A stretch of DNA of 64,000 bases, taken from assembly GCA_001310455.1 (NCBI GenBank), contig BAXG01000013.1:1-64000 (forward strand). The letters run 5' to 3'. Numbering within the stretch: the first letter of the stretch is position 1; every line of letters starts with the position of its first letter. The notes under the pieces were generated by a model, which was given only the letters and a program-made list of their open reading frames with translations, was not told where the DNA came from and did no database searches. The translations under genes were made by a program, and so were the position numbers. Origin of the DNA: Photobacterium sp. JCM 19050. Lineage in GTDB: Bacteria; Pseudomonadota; Gammaproteobacteria; Enterobacterales; Vibrionaceae. This document shows, in pieces, positions 25,365 through 35,960 of this stretch.

Positions 25365-28300
25365 TTATCGGGAAATGGTTACCCAAATATCGTCTGCGTA
25401 AGCATCGGAATCACTTCCTGACTTCCACGTATTGGTTACCACCACATCAATACGGTCAGTGTCTGCCGGAATATAGTCTCCTTTCAGGAACTGCTTCCAT
25501 GTAATTGAGCTTCCTTCAAGTACCTGTGTCTTGCTAAGTAAAGAACCGTTACTGAAGAACTCTACATGGACATTTGCCCGATCGCTGCCACTCCAGTTTC
25601 TCATTGTCGCACCGAAGCTTATCGACGCCTTACCCTGCTTAACCAGGTATTCATAGCCGGAAATATCCAGCGTCTGACGCAACGAAGCGCCGTGAACGCC
25701 ATTTCCGCAAACTCCGCCGATGTTAAAATACGGTCCGTCGTTATTGCTCGGAATGGTACAACTTGAGTTACCGCTGTCCATAGCCGTTGAGTTGTCGGCA
25801 ACCCAGTCTGTTGTCCCGTTACTGGCATCTCCGTTTTTAACCAGATTACCGTGGGTAATCTGTGGTGCGGTATCGGTATAAACAACCAATCCAATATCAT
25901 CAATGTAACTGTCGTTATCGGTGCCACTGAAACGCTCACCCTGGAGGGAAACATTCACGTACACCGTTCCCTTGGGTACGGAGGCTTGCTGTGACAAGTC
26001 TGTCCATTGGCTGGTATTGGTTGATATAGAAACAGGTGACGCACCAATATCCTGATAGTTGTTACCATAGAACTCTACAATAACGCTGGGCTTATCAGAC
26101 CCCGAGTAGTTACGCATTGCTGCGCTCAGCGTCAAATTCAACTCCCCTTTCTCAATCCAGTAGTGGTAATCAGACAAATCCAGTCTCTGGGTAACTGTCG
26201 CTTTTGCCAGCCCAGACTGACAGACTCCCCCAACAGCAAAGAAGTGCGGCGTGTCATTGTCCGACGGTACGCTGCAATCGCTCAATTCAGAAAGGCTTTC
26301 CAATCCCGCCGACTGCCAACCAACAAGCCCGTGTTCTGCCGAAGCGTTTTGAATCAGATTACCTTGCTGAATAAAGACTGGTGCTACTACGGGAGGTTCA
26401 CAACCCAATTCGTCTGTCCGGACTTTCAAAAACAGGTCGTCAAAATATGAGTCACTGTCACTGCTGGAGTGAGAACTCTCCATCACGAAACGTATTTTGC
26501 GGGTTCCCGGTTCAATCCAAGCCCTCTCACTGATATTAGTCCAGTCTTCAGTATCATTGGAGACACTGCTTTCACCAATTATTTTGTCTGATTGATCCAG
26601 ATAAACAAGGCGTAACGTACCTACGTCGTTTCCTTTTCTCCACGAACGAATCTTCCCTCCAAATTCAGCCCAACCTTTACCTGAATCTATATTGGACAAG
26701 TTGTTGGTTAACGAAATATCTTGCCATGCTTTCCCTGATTCAACACCGTTATTACAGACTTTACCCGGAGCGAAATAGCCGCTGCCATACACTACATCCG
26801 GCACGTCGTCACAACCACCAATCGGCAACACATTCAAAGCATCCGAATCCCAGCCAGTGCTCCCAGACTCAGCCCCTGGGTTAGTCAGCAAATTAGCTGT
26901 ACTTGATTCACTTCCTGTTAACTCGATGCTCTGTTTTGCAGACCAGTCGCTCCACGCAAAGTGCTCGTCCCGATGGCGAGCACGCACACAGCTCTTGCCC
27001 GCTGAAAGGTGATGGCTTTGTAACACCAAAGCGTTCGCTACGTCACTGAAACGGAGATGTTTGTTTCCGAAACGGTTGCGGTGAGTCTGGTACACGGAAA
27101 TTCCGTCCGCCGAAAAATCTGCCGAGGCACAGTCTCCAGGAACCACCTGAAATTGAGTTGCATACTGAGTGTCACTATCGTTGTCGCTAAATTGCGAGGT
27201 TTTTACTACCGGGCAAGTTTTGAGGGGGGTACTAGTTAGACTTGGGGTCGCCGGTTTCCCATTGTTTTTAACCAATGAAAATTGCTGGTGTATTTGTGAC
27301 GTTTCGTCGATTTCCCTATTCCCCATGGAGTAAGCTCTTACGGATATTGACCCTTTATCTCCAGGCTTAACATCCAAAGTAGTAAAGCCATACACTGGGA
27401 TACTCTGGTCGAACTCCGCATAGTCCCTTTGAGGAAACTCTCCCACATAATCCAGTGTTCCCGCACCGGAAGCTACGTTTACAAAAGCATGCTGGTGTTC
27501 AGTCGATACACCCTTCGAATAAGCATGAGTGTGACCAAATAAGTGAATGGTTGGTTTGTTACATTGAGTAGAAAACTCTGAGAGCGTATCACTTAATGTG
27601 CGGGCAAAGTTGCTTTCGCCCGGAAGCCACAATTCTGACTCGTGGGGATGGTGCATTTGTGCTACCACAAAGGAAACACTGTCATCGTTGCAGACGCTGT
27701 CTAGCTGTTGTTGAAGCCAGGTCTGTTGCGCAGAATTATTCCTGTTGGTGTTCAAAGATAGGATCATTGCACCGGGGTATTCCATCCTGAAATACTGCTC
27801 CGGGTAAGGATAGTCACTTTCATTAGCGTGTTCCGGAAGATGCATGTATTCAAAATAGTTGTCCTCATGCCCGATTAGGTCATGGTTACCTAACGCGGGA
27901 ATAAGCGGTACCTCAGCCAGCACATCGCTACCAGGAGCAAAAAAAGCATCTCGCCATTCGTCTTCATCACTGCCAGTATCGACAATATCACCAGGAATCA
28001 TCAATGCCTGATAAGCCTCAGACAACAAGGATCTGAATTGCTGATCCGCCAACATTTCAAAACCTTCATCATTCACTCTGCCCCAAATAGCAATTTGAGA
28101 GGCTCTGTGCGCCTGAATATCGCTTGTTGCATAGCACGCCATCGAGCAGTGTCTGAGTCTGAGAGCGTTTTGATAGTGTAAGGGCCAAAAACTTCCCCTG
28201 AACCAGTATCTTTTACAGAGTAAATGTACTCCGTAGACGCAGACAGGTTTGTTATTGGGAAACGATAAAGGGAAACCCCTGATTCACTCCTCGACTCAAC

Positions 28301-28492
28301 TACCGGCGAAATCACCGATTGTGTACCACCTTCATTGAGAGTCAGAGAATATGTTTCACCAATATCCCCTTCCATCAGCACATGAACACTGCTGTCTGTC
28401 AATTGCTGCAAATAAGGTTTTACATGAACATGTGCATTCGCAAATGCAGACGCCATTACGGTCACTAGCGCCATTTGTGTTTTTAACTTCAT
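25365..28492 (-). CDS. Secreted modular metallophosphatase (one frameshift)
   Basis: About 1043 residues after repair. A signal peptide (to ANA) is followed by a purple-acid-phosphatase-type N-terminal beta domain (HVHVKPYLQQL). The metallophosphoesterase core has SDIQ, GDIVDTGSDEDEW, ALGNHD, MHHPHESE and FGHTHAYSKG. Three C-terminal jelly-roll-like modules each open with a pattern such as NLIQNASAEHGLVGW and end in YIDDIGL-like acidic motifs, suggesting calcium or glycan binding. The break at about 28138-28145 joins TLSDSDTA to ACYATSDIQ with one base restored. The start MKLKTQ is preferred. Divergent from an alkaline phosphatase gene, so likely part of extracellular phosphate scavenging. 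Confidence 0.82.
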
Positions 28493-29070
28493 AAGCAAAC
28501 ATTCCTTCTCCATGGAACTGTTTTACCCTCGACATCCGAGGTTTTTTATTTTCGCCTAGCGGCTAAATAGATATTCAAATCCTTGTGTAATTCATATCTA
28601 ATACAAAATACGAATACAGTCGCAATCTGTTATCTCTTTACCGCAATGACGAAAGAACTCCTTTCCATCGTCAATTATTCTTTTATGCGTTACTTTTCAT
28701 AAAAATATCAATTTAAAGTTATCTGATCGTATAGCGCTGTTTTATGAGTTCATTTTCTTATTGGTTTTCATTTAACCATGTCAGTACAAAAACCAAAATT
28801 ATTCGGCCAGATTAATTCATTTACATTTCATGCAGATAAACAGATATAAGCTTTGTTTATTTTTAACTCGAACCTATTTAAAGCGCTTGATTTCATATTA
28901 ATTCGAGACAGGAATCTATGTAATTCTCTCCGATGTCGTCACCCTGCATATGCTCATGTCACATTTCTTTAACAATCCTATACCACGACAAGCTAAAATT
29001 GCTAGGCTTAATTTGCGATTTTTTACAGAAACAAGATCGCTGTTAATTACTTTACATGACGGATCTGAAA
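28493..29070. other. AT-rich divergent control region of two phosphatase genes
   Basis: No gene in 578 nt. Strongly AT-rich. Two GTCAC-containing elements 22 nt apart (around 28934-28962) are compatible with PhoB-box direct repeats of 11-nt period, but the middle repeat is poor, so I do not call a Pho box. Confidence 0.4.
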
Positions 29071-30643
29071 ATGAATAAATATGGAATAATTGGCATTGCA
29101 GCCATCACATCGACGTTTTCACTTAGTGCACTCTCTTCTGAAATCAAAAACGTGATTTTGATGATCGGTGACGGGATGGGACCACAACAGGTAGGTATGT
29201 TAGAGACCTATGCCGAACGTGCTCCATCTTCTATCTACAACGGGAAACCCACGGCAATTCGGAAGCTCGCAGAAGAAGGGGTTATTGGTTCATCCCTGAC
29301 CTACCCGGATGACGCAATCGTGGTGGACTCTGCGTGTTCAGCTACGCACCTGGCGACCGGGGTATACACCGGTTCAGAAGTGATCGGTGTCGACCGAGAC
29401 GGACACCATGTCGAAACTGTCCTGGAACAAGCCAAGAGACTGGGTAAAGCAACAGGCTGATATCTGACACCCGCCTCACTCACGCAACCCCGGCGGCCTT
29501 TGCCGCCCACCAGCCCCACCGCTCCCTTGAAAACAGTATTGCATCCGATATGTTGGAAATCGGACCCGACGTGATGCTTTCCGGCGGTATTCGTCATTGG
29601 ATCCCCAAATCTACCAATGACAAAGGTGAAACCTACAAACAACTTGAAGAGCTGACTCAAGCTCAGTGCGCCTTAAGTCGAAACGTAAGGATGATCGCAA
29701 CCTCCTTACGGAAGCCGCTGGAAAGGGGTATTCGCTCGCATTTAACAAAAACATGATGGAAAGTGCATCCGGCGACAAGCTGCTTGGGCTGTTCTCCTAT
29801 TCAGGTATGGCTGACGGCATCGTAAACAGCCAGACCAAAAACAGTGCTGATCGCTCCCAACCCACTCTGGAAGAAATGACTGAGAAAGCCCTCTCCATCC
29901 TCGAAAAAGACGAGGACGGTTTCTTCCTGATGGTCGAAGGTGGCCAGATTGACTGGGCTGCACACAGTAACGATGCCGGCACCATGCTCCACGAAATGAT
30001 CAAGTTTGATGATGCGGTCAACGCAGTTTATGAATGGGCGAAGGGACGTGATGACACCATCATTATTGTCACCGCGGACCATGAAACCGGGTCATTTGGT
30101 TTCAGCTACTCTTCTGCACCACTTCCAGAGCCGCAAAAACGTCCGGGTGATGCATTCAAGACTCGTGACTACAAGCCAAACTTTAACTTCGGAAGCTTTG
30201 ACATCCTGGATGGTCTCTACAACCAGAAACTCAGCTACTACAACATCTTTGAAGCCTATGGCGACCTCCCTGAAAAGAAGAAGAATGCCAAAGGCCTGAT
30301 GGAAATCGTCAATGCCAACAGTGATTTCCCCATCACGGAGGAACAAGCTGAGCGTGTGCTGAAAGACAAAGCGAATCCATATCATGCTGAAGGACATTCT
30401 TACCTTAAGGCTAAAATGATTCCTGCACTGGTGGATTTTGATGCCTTCTTCCCATACAACGACCGCGGGAACGTTCTGGCAAGGGAACATGCCCACGCAC
30501 AAAACACCGTCTGGGGAACCGGAACCCACACCCACACTCCGGTAAATATTTTTGCGTGGGGACCGGCTGATCACATCCTTCCTGTTTCTTCGATTATGCA
30601 CCACTCAGAGCTGGGGCAGTTCCTCAAAAGTCAGGTGGAATAA
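29071..30643 (+). CDS. Alkaline phosphatase (two frameshifts)
   Basis: About 524 residues after repair, exported (signal peptide to LSS). Metal and nucleophile motifs are LMIGDGMGPQQ, VVDSACSATHLATG (nucleophile Ser after Asp), EGGQIDWAAHSND, TADHETGSFGF and GTHTHTPVNIF, all in order. Frames break at about 29455 (GGCTG short by one base, restoring LISDTRLTHATPAAF) and about 29683 (restoring LKSKRKDDRNLL). It releases phosphate from monoesters in the periplasm. It resembles the large-loop alkaline phosphatases of marine vibrios. Divergent from the modular metallophosphatase. Confidence 0.9.
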
Positions 30644-30679
30644 CAGAAGTCGACGCCCTCAACACTAAGTTACAACCAA

Positions 30680-30703
30680 AGAAGCCCTGCAATTGCAGCT
30701 TCT
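30680..30703. terminator. Hairpin between convergent phosphatase and chemoreceptor genes
   Basis: AGAAG / CTTCT flanks the 12-bp palindrome CTGCAATTGCAG. There is no clear T-run; probably a shared transcript end. Confidence 0.45.
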
Positions 30704-30727
30704 GGGGCATAACCGTATTCAATTCGC

Positions 30728-32642
30728 TTACACTTTAAACACACCCACCAGTTTGGAAAGCGTTTTCGCCTGTTCACTCTGGGTGACTGCCTGACCCGAA
30801 ATTTCATGCAATTGCTGGGCGTTACCTTCAGAGAGCTCTTTCACCCGCAGAATATTATCTGTCACTTCCTCTGCCGTTGCGGACTGTGATGCCGCAGCCT
30901 GTGACACTTCTTCATTAAAGCGAGCAATACGTTCAATTGCCGTGGCAATTTCCTGATAGGCCTCACTGGAGTGAGCAGAGAGGTCCCGGACATCAACACT
31001 GCAACTGTTGGCTTCAGCGATCGCCGAAGAGACATGGTTTGCCCCATTTTGGATGGTTTCAACAATCTCTGTGATCTCTTCGACCGAATCCTGGGTCTTG
31101 CTCGCCAGCGCCCGCACTTCATCAGCAACAACGGCAAAACCCCGGCCCATTGTACCGGCCCGTGCGGCTTCGATGGCAGCGTTGAGCGCCAGCAGGTTGG
31201 TCTGCTCAGCAATCCCGCGGATAACGCTCAGAATATTGCCGATATTTTCAGAATCCTGCTGCAGTTTTGTCACAGAGCCCGATGCCACTTCCATTGAATC
31301 AGACAATGCGTGAATCGCTTTCATTGACCGCTTAAGCATCTTTGTCCCTTCAACAGCAGAATTCTTAGCCAGATCACTTTGCTCGGAGCCATCCCGGGTA
31401 TTGTCCGCAATATTAACGGCACTGCTAGTCATTTCTGTCAGGGCGTTGGCAATGGCTGACGTCTCACCTAACTGGGTATCAACCGCCTGGCTGGATTGAC
31501 CAACAGATTGCTCCATGACTTCACAGGACTGAAGAATAGATGCGCAGACGTCCCGCAGCTCTCCAATCATGCTGCTGAGAGACTCGGCAGATTGATTCAG
31601 CGCCGTATTCAATACACCAAATTCATCTTTTCGTGACACTTCCAATCTGTCTGCCCAGATTGCCCGCCGCGATCTGTGAGGCAAATGACATAGACTGCCT
31701 GAGCGGCACCATGATGGAACGAATAAGCCAAATGCTCACCAAAATACTGATGCCTGCAGCCACAGAGATAACCACATAAATCAGCGTTTTTACGGTTGAA
31801 CTGTAGGTTGCATTCTTACTGTGTTCACTCTGGTTCAACGCATCAACAGTGTTACTTGCATTCAATACGGCTTCTTGAAGCTGTAATCGCTCGGTGTTGA
31901 GCTGTTCGATGTACTTCTTGTTATTCTCCACGAGCTGGGTGTAATTCTTAAATTCAGTATTGATGGCGTTCAATCGATCTTTTGCGGAAGACTGTTTAGC
32001 CAACCCCAAGGTTCGCTTCATTTTTTTGGTCGCGTCTTTTACATTTCGATCAAGATACTTTGCATTATCTGCGGTTGGATTAGTGCTGTACCTCATTGCG
32101 CTTATATGCATATTAAAAAACGACTTATTCAAGCTTACCGCAGCGGTTTGAAACCATTTATCACTGACACCCGCATTTTTCTTTTCGGCAAACCGCGCAG
32201 CATCATCAACTAGAATAGATGACAAGGAAATAATCACCTGCCCATTGGAATTGCGGCTTATTTCTGCTTTTTTCTGCTGTTCATAAATGGATGCAAATTC
32301 ATCAAAAGAAGAGGCATAAACAGCGAGATATCCTTCAATAATGGAAAGCTCCTCTATATAAGCCGTATCGGATACATGTTTTTCCTGAACCGCATCCAAA
32401 ATAGCAATAGCGTCTCCCAACTCTTTCGTTACCGTTTCCTTATATTCCTGTTCACCCGTCATCATATAATCCATCAGCGCAATCCGGGATGAATTAAGCT
32501 CATCGGTAACGGTTCTCAACTCAGAAATATTTTTGTAACGATCACTTTGATTATCTAAAGAAAATGTACCGGTTAACCCCACTGCGATGATTGTTACGGT
32601 CAACATAGTCAACGTAACAAATAGTTTTATTTTTAACGTCAT
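30728..32642 (-). CDS. Methyl-accepting chemotaxis protein (one frameshift)
   Basis: About 638 residues after repair. TM1 lies at residues about 5-25, a long helical periplasmic sensor of about 260 residues follows, then TM2 ([20 protein letters not shown]), HAMP and the cytoplasmic signalling hairpin with the invariant tip [20 protein letters not shown]. The break at about 31642 is an apparent extra G: removing it gives [15 protein letters not shown], a normal HAMP-to-signalling transition. The all-helical sensor suggests a helical-bundle ligand domain. No C-terminal NWETF tether. The start MTLKIK follows GGAGGGG. Ligand unknown. Confidence 0.9.
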
Positions 32643-32815
32643 ATGACGAATCCCCTCCATACCCACTTTCACTATGCGACTTATTGCGCGAATAAAAATA
32701 AGAAAGCTTTAGAGAAGAATATAAATAAAGATGAATTAACACTAAACCATAGTGTTTAATATATGAGAGGCAGGCAATTTATAATGCGCCACCTGTTTTA
32801 TAATCAATTAAGCGC

Positions 32816-32829
32816 TATACCCGGGTATA
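32816..32829. promoter_or_regulatory. Perfect 14-bp palindrome TATACCCGGGTATA
   Basis: Lies about 175 nt upstream of the chemoreceptor start and 48 nt past the end of the DUF1289-CWC gene on the same strand. Could be an operator or part of a transcript end. Not assigned to a regulator. Confidence 0.35.
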
Positions 32830-32877
32830 ATATTTGCGCAACGTAATTAGACGGAACGAAATTCCGCCCGACAGGCA

Positions 32878-33183
32878 TTAGGCAAATGGCTGTTCCATTA
32901 AACACTTTCGACAAAGACATGTTGATGCGTCTTTCAGTGGTTCCCGGCGGTCAACACTGAAGCACCAACATGTATCCTTCCCGGCACTGATATCACAGTG
33001 AACCGGCTGGCCACACTTCGCACAGCTATGCGTCATGCTGGTACCCTCCAACTCAGACATGATTGCGTCCCGTTGCGAATCTGTCATTTCTCTCCATTCC
33101 GCAATTTCCCGGGTGGTCCTTTTGCATCCACTGCAAATACCGCCTTCATTCTTGCAAGCTGCACGACAGGGCGTTTTCATCAT
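32878..33183 (-). CDS. DUF1289 - cysteine-rich CWC two-domain protein
   Basis: 101 residues. The N-terminal DUF1289 part has CRAACKNEGGICSGCKRTTR and EIAEWREMTD, with four Cys. The C-terminal half is a cysteine-rich CWC-type domain (CAKCGQPVHCDISAG, WCF, CLCRKCL). Eight or more Cys should bind zinc or an iron-sulfur centre. Members are small, uncharacterised and widespread in gammaproteobacteria. It starts 7 nt after the exonuclease stop on the same strand, with GGAGAT upstream, so it is the third gene of an operon with the DUF294 and exonuclease genes. Confidence 0.82.
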   Translation of the reverse strand: MMKTPCRAACKNEGGICSGCKRTTREIAEWREMTDSQRDAIMSELEGTSMTHSCAKCGQPVHCDISAGKDTCWCFSVDRREPLKDASTCLCRKCLMEQPFA

Positions 33184-33189
33184 GCCAGG

Positions 33190-33942
33190 TTATCTCCAGA
33201 TTTCTGAAATCGGGGTGTCCGGACCGTATCGGTGCGCGATTTGCGCCTGCAGGAGTTCTGCGGTCGCCAGCGCATCAGTCAACGCGTTGTGCCCCTGATA
33301 AAAAGGGAGATTATAACGTGCCCGGCTGTCTGCAAGGCGAATAGACTCACGTTTTTTTCCAAGAAGTCGGGCCCAGAAACCCGGTGGTTTGGCTCTGTGG
33401 ATCCGGGCTTCGAGATCCATGGTATCGACTACCGGAAACACAATCCCTTCTTTGAGCCGAGCGCGAAGTGCTGCATCAAAAAAGCCGCGTTCGATATTCC
33501 GGTAGTGCACGACAACGATGCGTCCGGCGAGACAGTCGAGCACTTCATCGAGGATACGGCGCAAATCCGGTGCGCCTTCAACATCGGAGTGGGTGATACC
33601 GTGGATAACCACCGACTCCTCACCAAGCGGTTTGCGGGGGTTCACAATCCAGTGATGGGATTCACCGCAGCGGATTCGGTTCAGCGTAAAAGGCACCAGA
33701 CCAATACTGACAATATCGTTTTTTCGGCAATCCAAACCGGTGGTTTCAAAATCCAGCGCCACAAATTCGATGTCTTTTACCAGCGTGGATGCATCTACCA
33801 CGCCAGACGCATAAAAATGGCGCAGTCTGGCATCTTTGGCCGATGAAAGATTGGCTTTAAAAATACCGGTCCAGTCCGGTGATTGGTCTTTCAGGCTGGA
33901 ATTGGAACACCCGTTTTGCGGCGGACTAATCAGATGGTGCAT
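33190..33942 (-). CDS. DnaQ-like 3'-5' exonuclease
   Basis: 250 residues. DEDDh exonuclease motifs: FVALDFETTGL (ExoI, Asp and Glu), VVVHYRNIERGFFDAAL (ExoII, with a two-residue longer loop than HNxxFD) and HNALTDALATAEL (ExoIII His and Asp). About 55 extra N-terminal residues precede the core. This is the stand-alone epsilon-like group, not the polymerase III subunit. It starts 1 nt after the stop of the DUF294 gene (TAATATG), so they are translationally coupled. In many gammaproteobacteria this pair travels together; the shared role is unknown. Confidence 0.87.
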   Translation of the reverse strand: MHHLISPPQNGCSNSSLKDQSPDWTGIFKANLSSAKDARLRHFYASGVVDASTLVKDIEFVALDFETTGLDCRKNDIVSIGLVPFTLNRIRCGESHHWIVNPRKPLGEESVVIHGITHSDVEGAPDLRRILDEVLDCLAGRIVVVHYRNIERGFFDAALRARLKEGIVFPVVDTMDLEARIHRAKPPGFWARLLGKKRESIRLADSRARYNLPFYQGHNALTDALATAELLQAQIAHRYGPDTPISEIWR

Positions 33943-33943
33943 A

Positions 33944-35839
33944 TTAGTTTGCCCGGTTTGGTTGATAGCGGAATTTCAGGAACTTCTGCGCATTGCTGAG
34001 AATTTGGAAAGCATCTTTCAGGTTCCTGCGCTCAAAATCAGACATGTTTTCCGGCTCAATGTTGTTGTCCGGCTCATTGCCGGCTTCGATGTCCAGCGCC
34101 TGGTGGCGGATGCGTACCATAGAGATAAACTCCAGCGCATCCCGCAAATCCGCGCCCCTTCCTTTTGGCAGAATGCCCGCTTCGATAATGTCATCGAGAC
34201 GCTCAAAGGAGTTCTGTGCCCGGGAACCGATTGCCAGGGCATGAACACGAATCAGGTCAGCCAACGGCGCTGTTCCACGTCGTTTAAGATTAATGGAGTT
34301 GTTATGACGGCCGTCTTTCTCCATTACAAATTCTTTGAAGAAGCCAAGTGGCGGTGTGCGGTTCAGGGCATTTCTCGCCATGCATGCCAGAAAGCGGTTA
34401 TTGCGGCGGGCCCGGCGGGCAATATAGCTCTTGAGGTTTTCCGCCCAGTCAGTACGGCCATACACACCATCCAGGTCAAAAAAGATACTGCTGTTTAGCA
34501 GGGATTCCGGGTTGGGTTTGTCAATCCAGTCAGCAAAACAGTTTTCCCACTGGCTGCGGGTCATCCGCCAACGGGGGTTAGTCGCCATGATTTTCCCTTT
34601 ACAGTAGGTATACCCGCAGGCATCCAGGCCGTCACTGACAAAGTAGGACAGTTTTCGGAAGTAGTCCCCGTGCTGCGCTTCATCATACTCATCGTCAAGA
34701 ATGATGGCATTGTCCTGGTCGGTCACAATTAACTGCTCATCCCGTGCCATGGAGCCCAGTGCAAGAAAACAATACGGCACCGGTGGCTCACCAAACTCCT
34801 GTTCTGCCAGTTCAACCAAACGTTGCTTGAAGCTGCGGCCAATCACAGACATGGCGCTGCCAATCATATGAGAGTTGGCATCTTCATTTACCATTCGCAT
34901 GAAGCTGGATTTCACTTGCTCGGATACCGCTTTAAGCTCATCAACCGTGTTCTGCCTGAAAATGGAACGCACCAGCAGCAGGCTGCTCTGGCTCTCGTAG
35001 CGGACAATGTCTGACAGTGAAACCACACCGATTGCCTGCTGGTGTCGCATGATTGGCAGGTGGTGCAGGTTGTACCTGAGCATGGTAAGCATGGCTTCAA
35101 ACACATACGCATTGTGGTCAAGGCAAACCAGCCCCGGGGTCACGATCTCTGCGACCGGCAATTCCGGGTCAAGCCCTTCTGCAAGTACCCGGGTACGAAA
35201 GTCCCGGTCAGTAATGATGCCCAACACCCGCTCGGTCGGATCATCATCCGCTGATTCCGGCAGAATTTTGTCCGGATCCGTAATAAGCAGGGAAGAAACA
35301 CTCTCCTGCGCCATCAGTTGCGCCGCCTGCCGGATGGATTCCGTTTTGCTGATAGTGACCGGATCGCGGGCGATAAGGGTCTTCACTTTCGATGTGGTGA
35401 GGTCATTTGCATCTTCCCGGCTGGATACCGCCTGGCGCAAACGGCTGCGGTCTTCTACTTCCACAAAATCAGCAAAGGATTCAAAGCGGTCACACAATGA
35501 ATAGAAAATTTCACCGGGAATAAAGTAAATCAGCGTATCTTCCAGTGCTTTTGCTGACAAACGAACCTTGTTGTTCATCAGCAAGCCCATTTGCCCGAAG
35601 ATGTCGCCGACTTCCATCCGGTCGTAGAGTTCACCTTTGCGGCGGTAAATTTCTACCGCGCCGCTGCGAATCAAATGAAGGTCATCGATCCGGCCCCCAA
35701 AAGGCAGTATTTCCGTTCCGGCCCGGAAATAACTGACCTCAATTCTCTGCGCAATCTCTTCCCTTGCCTCTTTCGGCAACTCGATAAACGGTTCGTATTG
35801 GCTGATAAAGCCCAGGATTTCCAACTGTTCCGCTTCCAT
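33944..35839 (-). CDS. cNMP-binding / CBS / DUF294 nucleotidyltransferase-like protein
   Basis: A 631-residue cytoplasmic sensor. Domains in order: a cyclic-nucleotide-binding beta roll (about 15-120, GDIFGQMGLL), two CBS domains (about 150-285, RVLGIITDRDFRTRVLAEG and IGVVSLSDIV), a DUF294 nucleotidyltransferase domain (about 300-450, LGSMARDEQLIVTDQDNAI carrying the GS and DxD motifs as in GlnD/GlnE) and the DUF294 C-terminal helical domain. It probably senses adenine nucleotides and modifies a partner protein. The coupled exonuclease gene is the obvious candidate partner. Confidence 0.9.
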   Translation of the reverse strand: MEAEQLEILGFISQYEPFIELPKEAREEIAQRIEVSYFRAGTEILPFGGRIDDLHLIRSGAVEIYRRKGELYDRMEVGDIFGQMGLLMNNKVRLSAKALEDTLIYFIPGEIFYSLCDRFESFADFVEVEDRSRLRQAVSSREDANDLTTSKVKTLIARDPVTISKTESIRQAAQLMAQESVSSLLITDPDKILPESADDDPTERVLGIITDRDFRTRVLAEGLDPELPVAEIVTPGLVCLDHNAYVFEAMLTMLRYNLHHLPIMRHQQAIGVVSLSDIVRYESQSSLLLVRSIFRQNTVDELKAVSEQVKSSFMRMVNEDANSHMIGSAMSVIGRSFKQRLVELAEQEFGEPPVPYCFLALGSMARDEQLIVTDQDNAIILDDEYDEAQHGDYFRKLSYFVSDGLDACGYTYCKGKIMATNPRWRMTRSQWENCFADWIDKPNPESLLNSSIFFDLDGVYGRTDWAENLKSYIARRARRNNRFLACMARNALNRTPPLGFFKEFVMEKDGRHNNSINLKRRGTAPLADLIRVHALAIGSRAQNSFERLDDIIEAGILPKGRGADLRDALEFISMVRIRHQALDIEAGNEPDNNIEPENMSDFERRNLKDAFQILSNAQKFLKFRYQPNRAN

Positions 35840-35886
35840 AGTGACCTTCTCTGACCCAGCTCTGGCTCCAGGGGAATTGTGTTCAG

Positions 35887-35925
35887 GAAAAAAGGGCAGG
35901 TCACGCCATGCGCCGACCTGCCCTT
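35887..35925 (-). terminator. Terminator of the BCCT transporter gene
   Basis: An 11-bp perfect stem AAGGGCAGGTC / GACCTGCCCTT with a T-run on the minus strand, 35 nt after the transporter stop. Confidence 0.9.
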
Positions 35926-35960
35926 CCAGATTGTAAACGTGTTACGAGACCAGCCTGCTA

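Noticed and set aside
28930..28965. A Pho box before the alkaline phosphatase gene
   Set aside because: Two GTCAC words have the right 22-nt spacing but the intermediate repeat and the AT spacers are poor.
33232..34498. Long plus-strand frames over the exonuclease and DUF294 genes
   Set aside because: Opposite strand of two well-conserved proteins; compositions are typical shadows.
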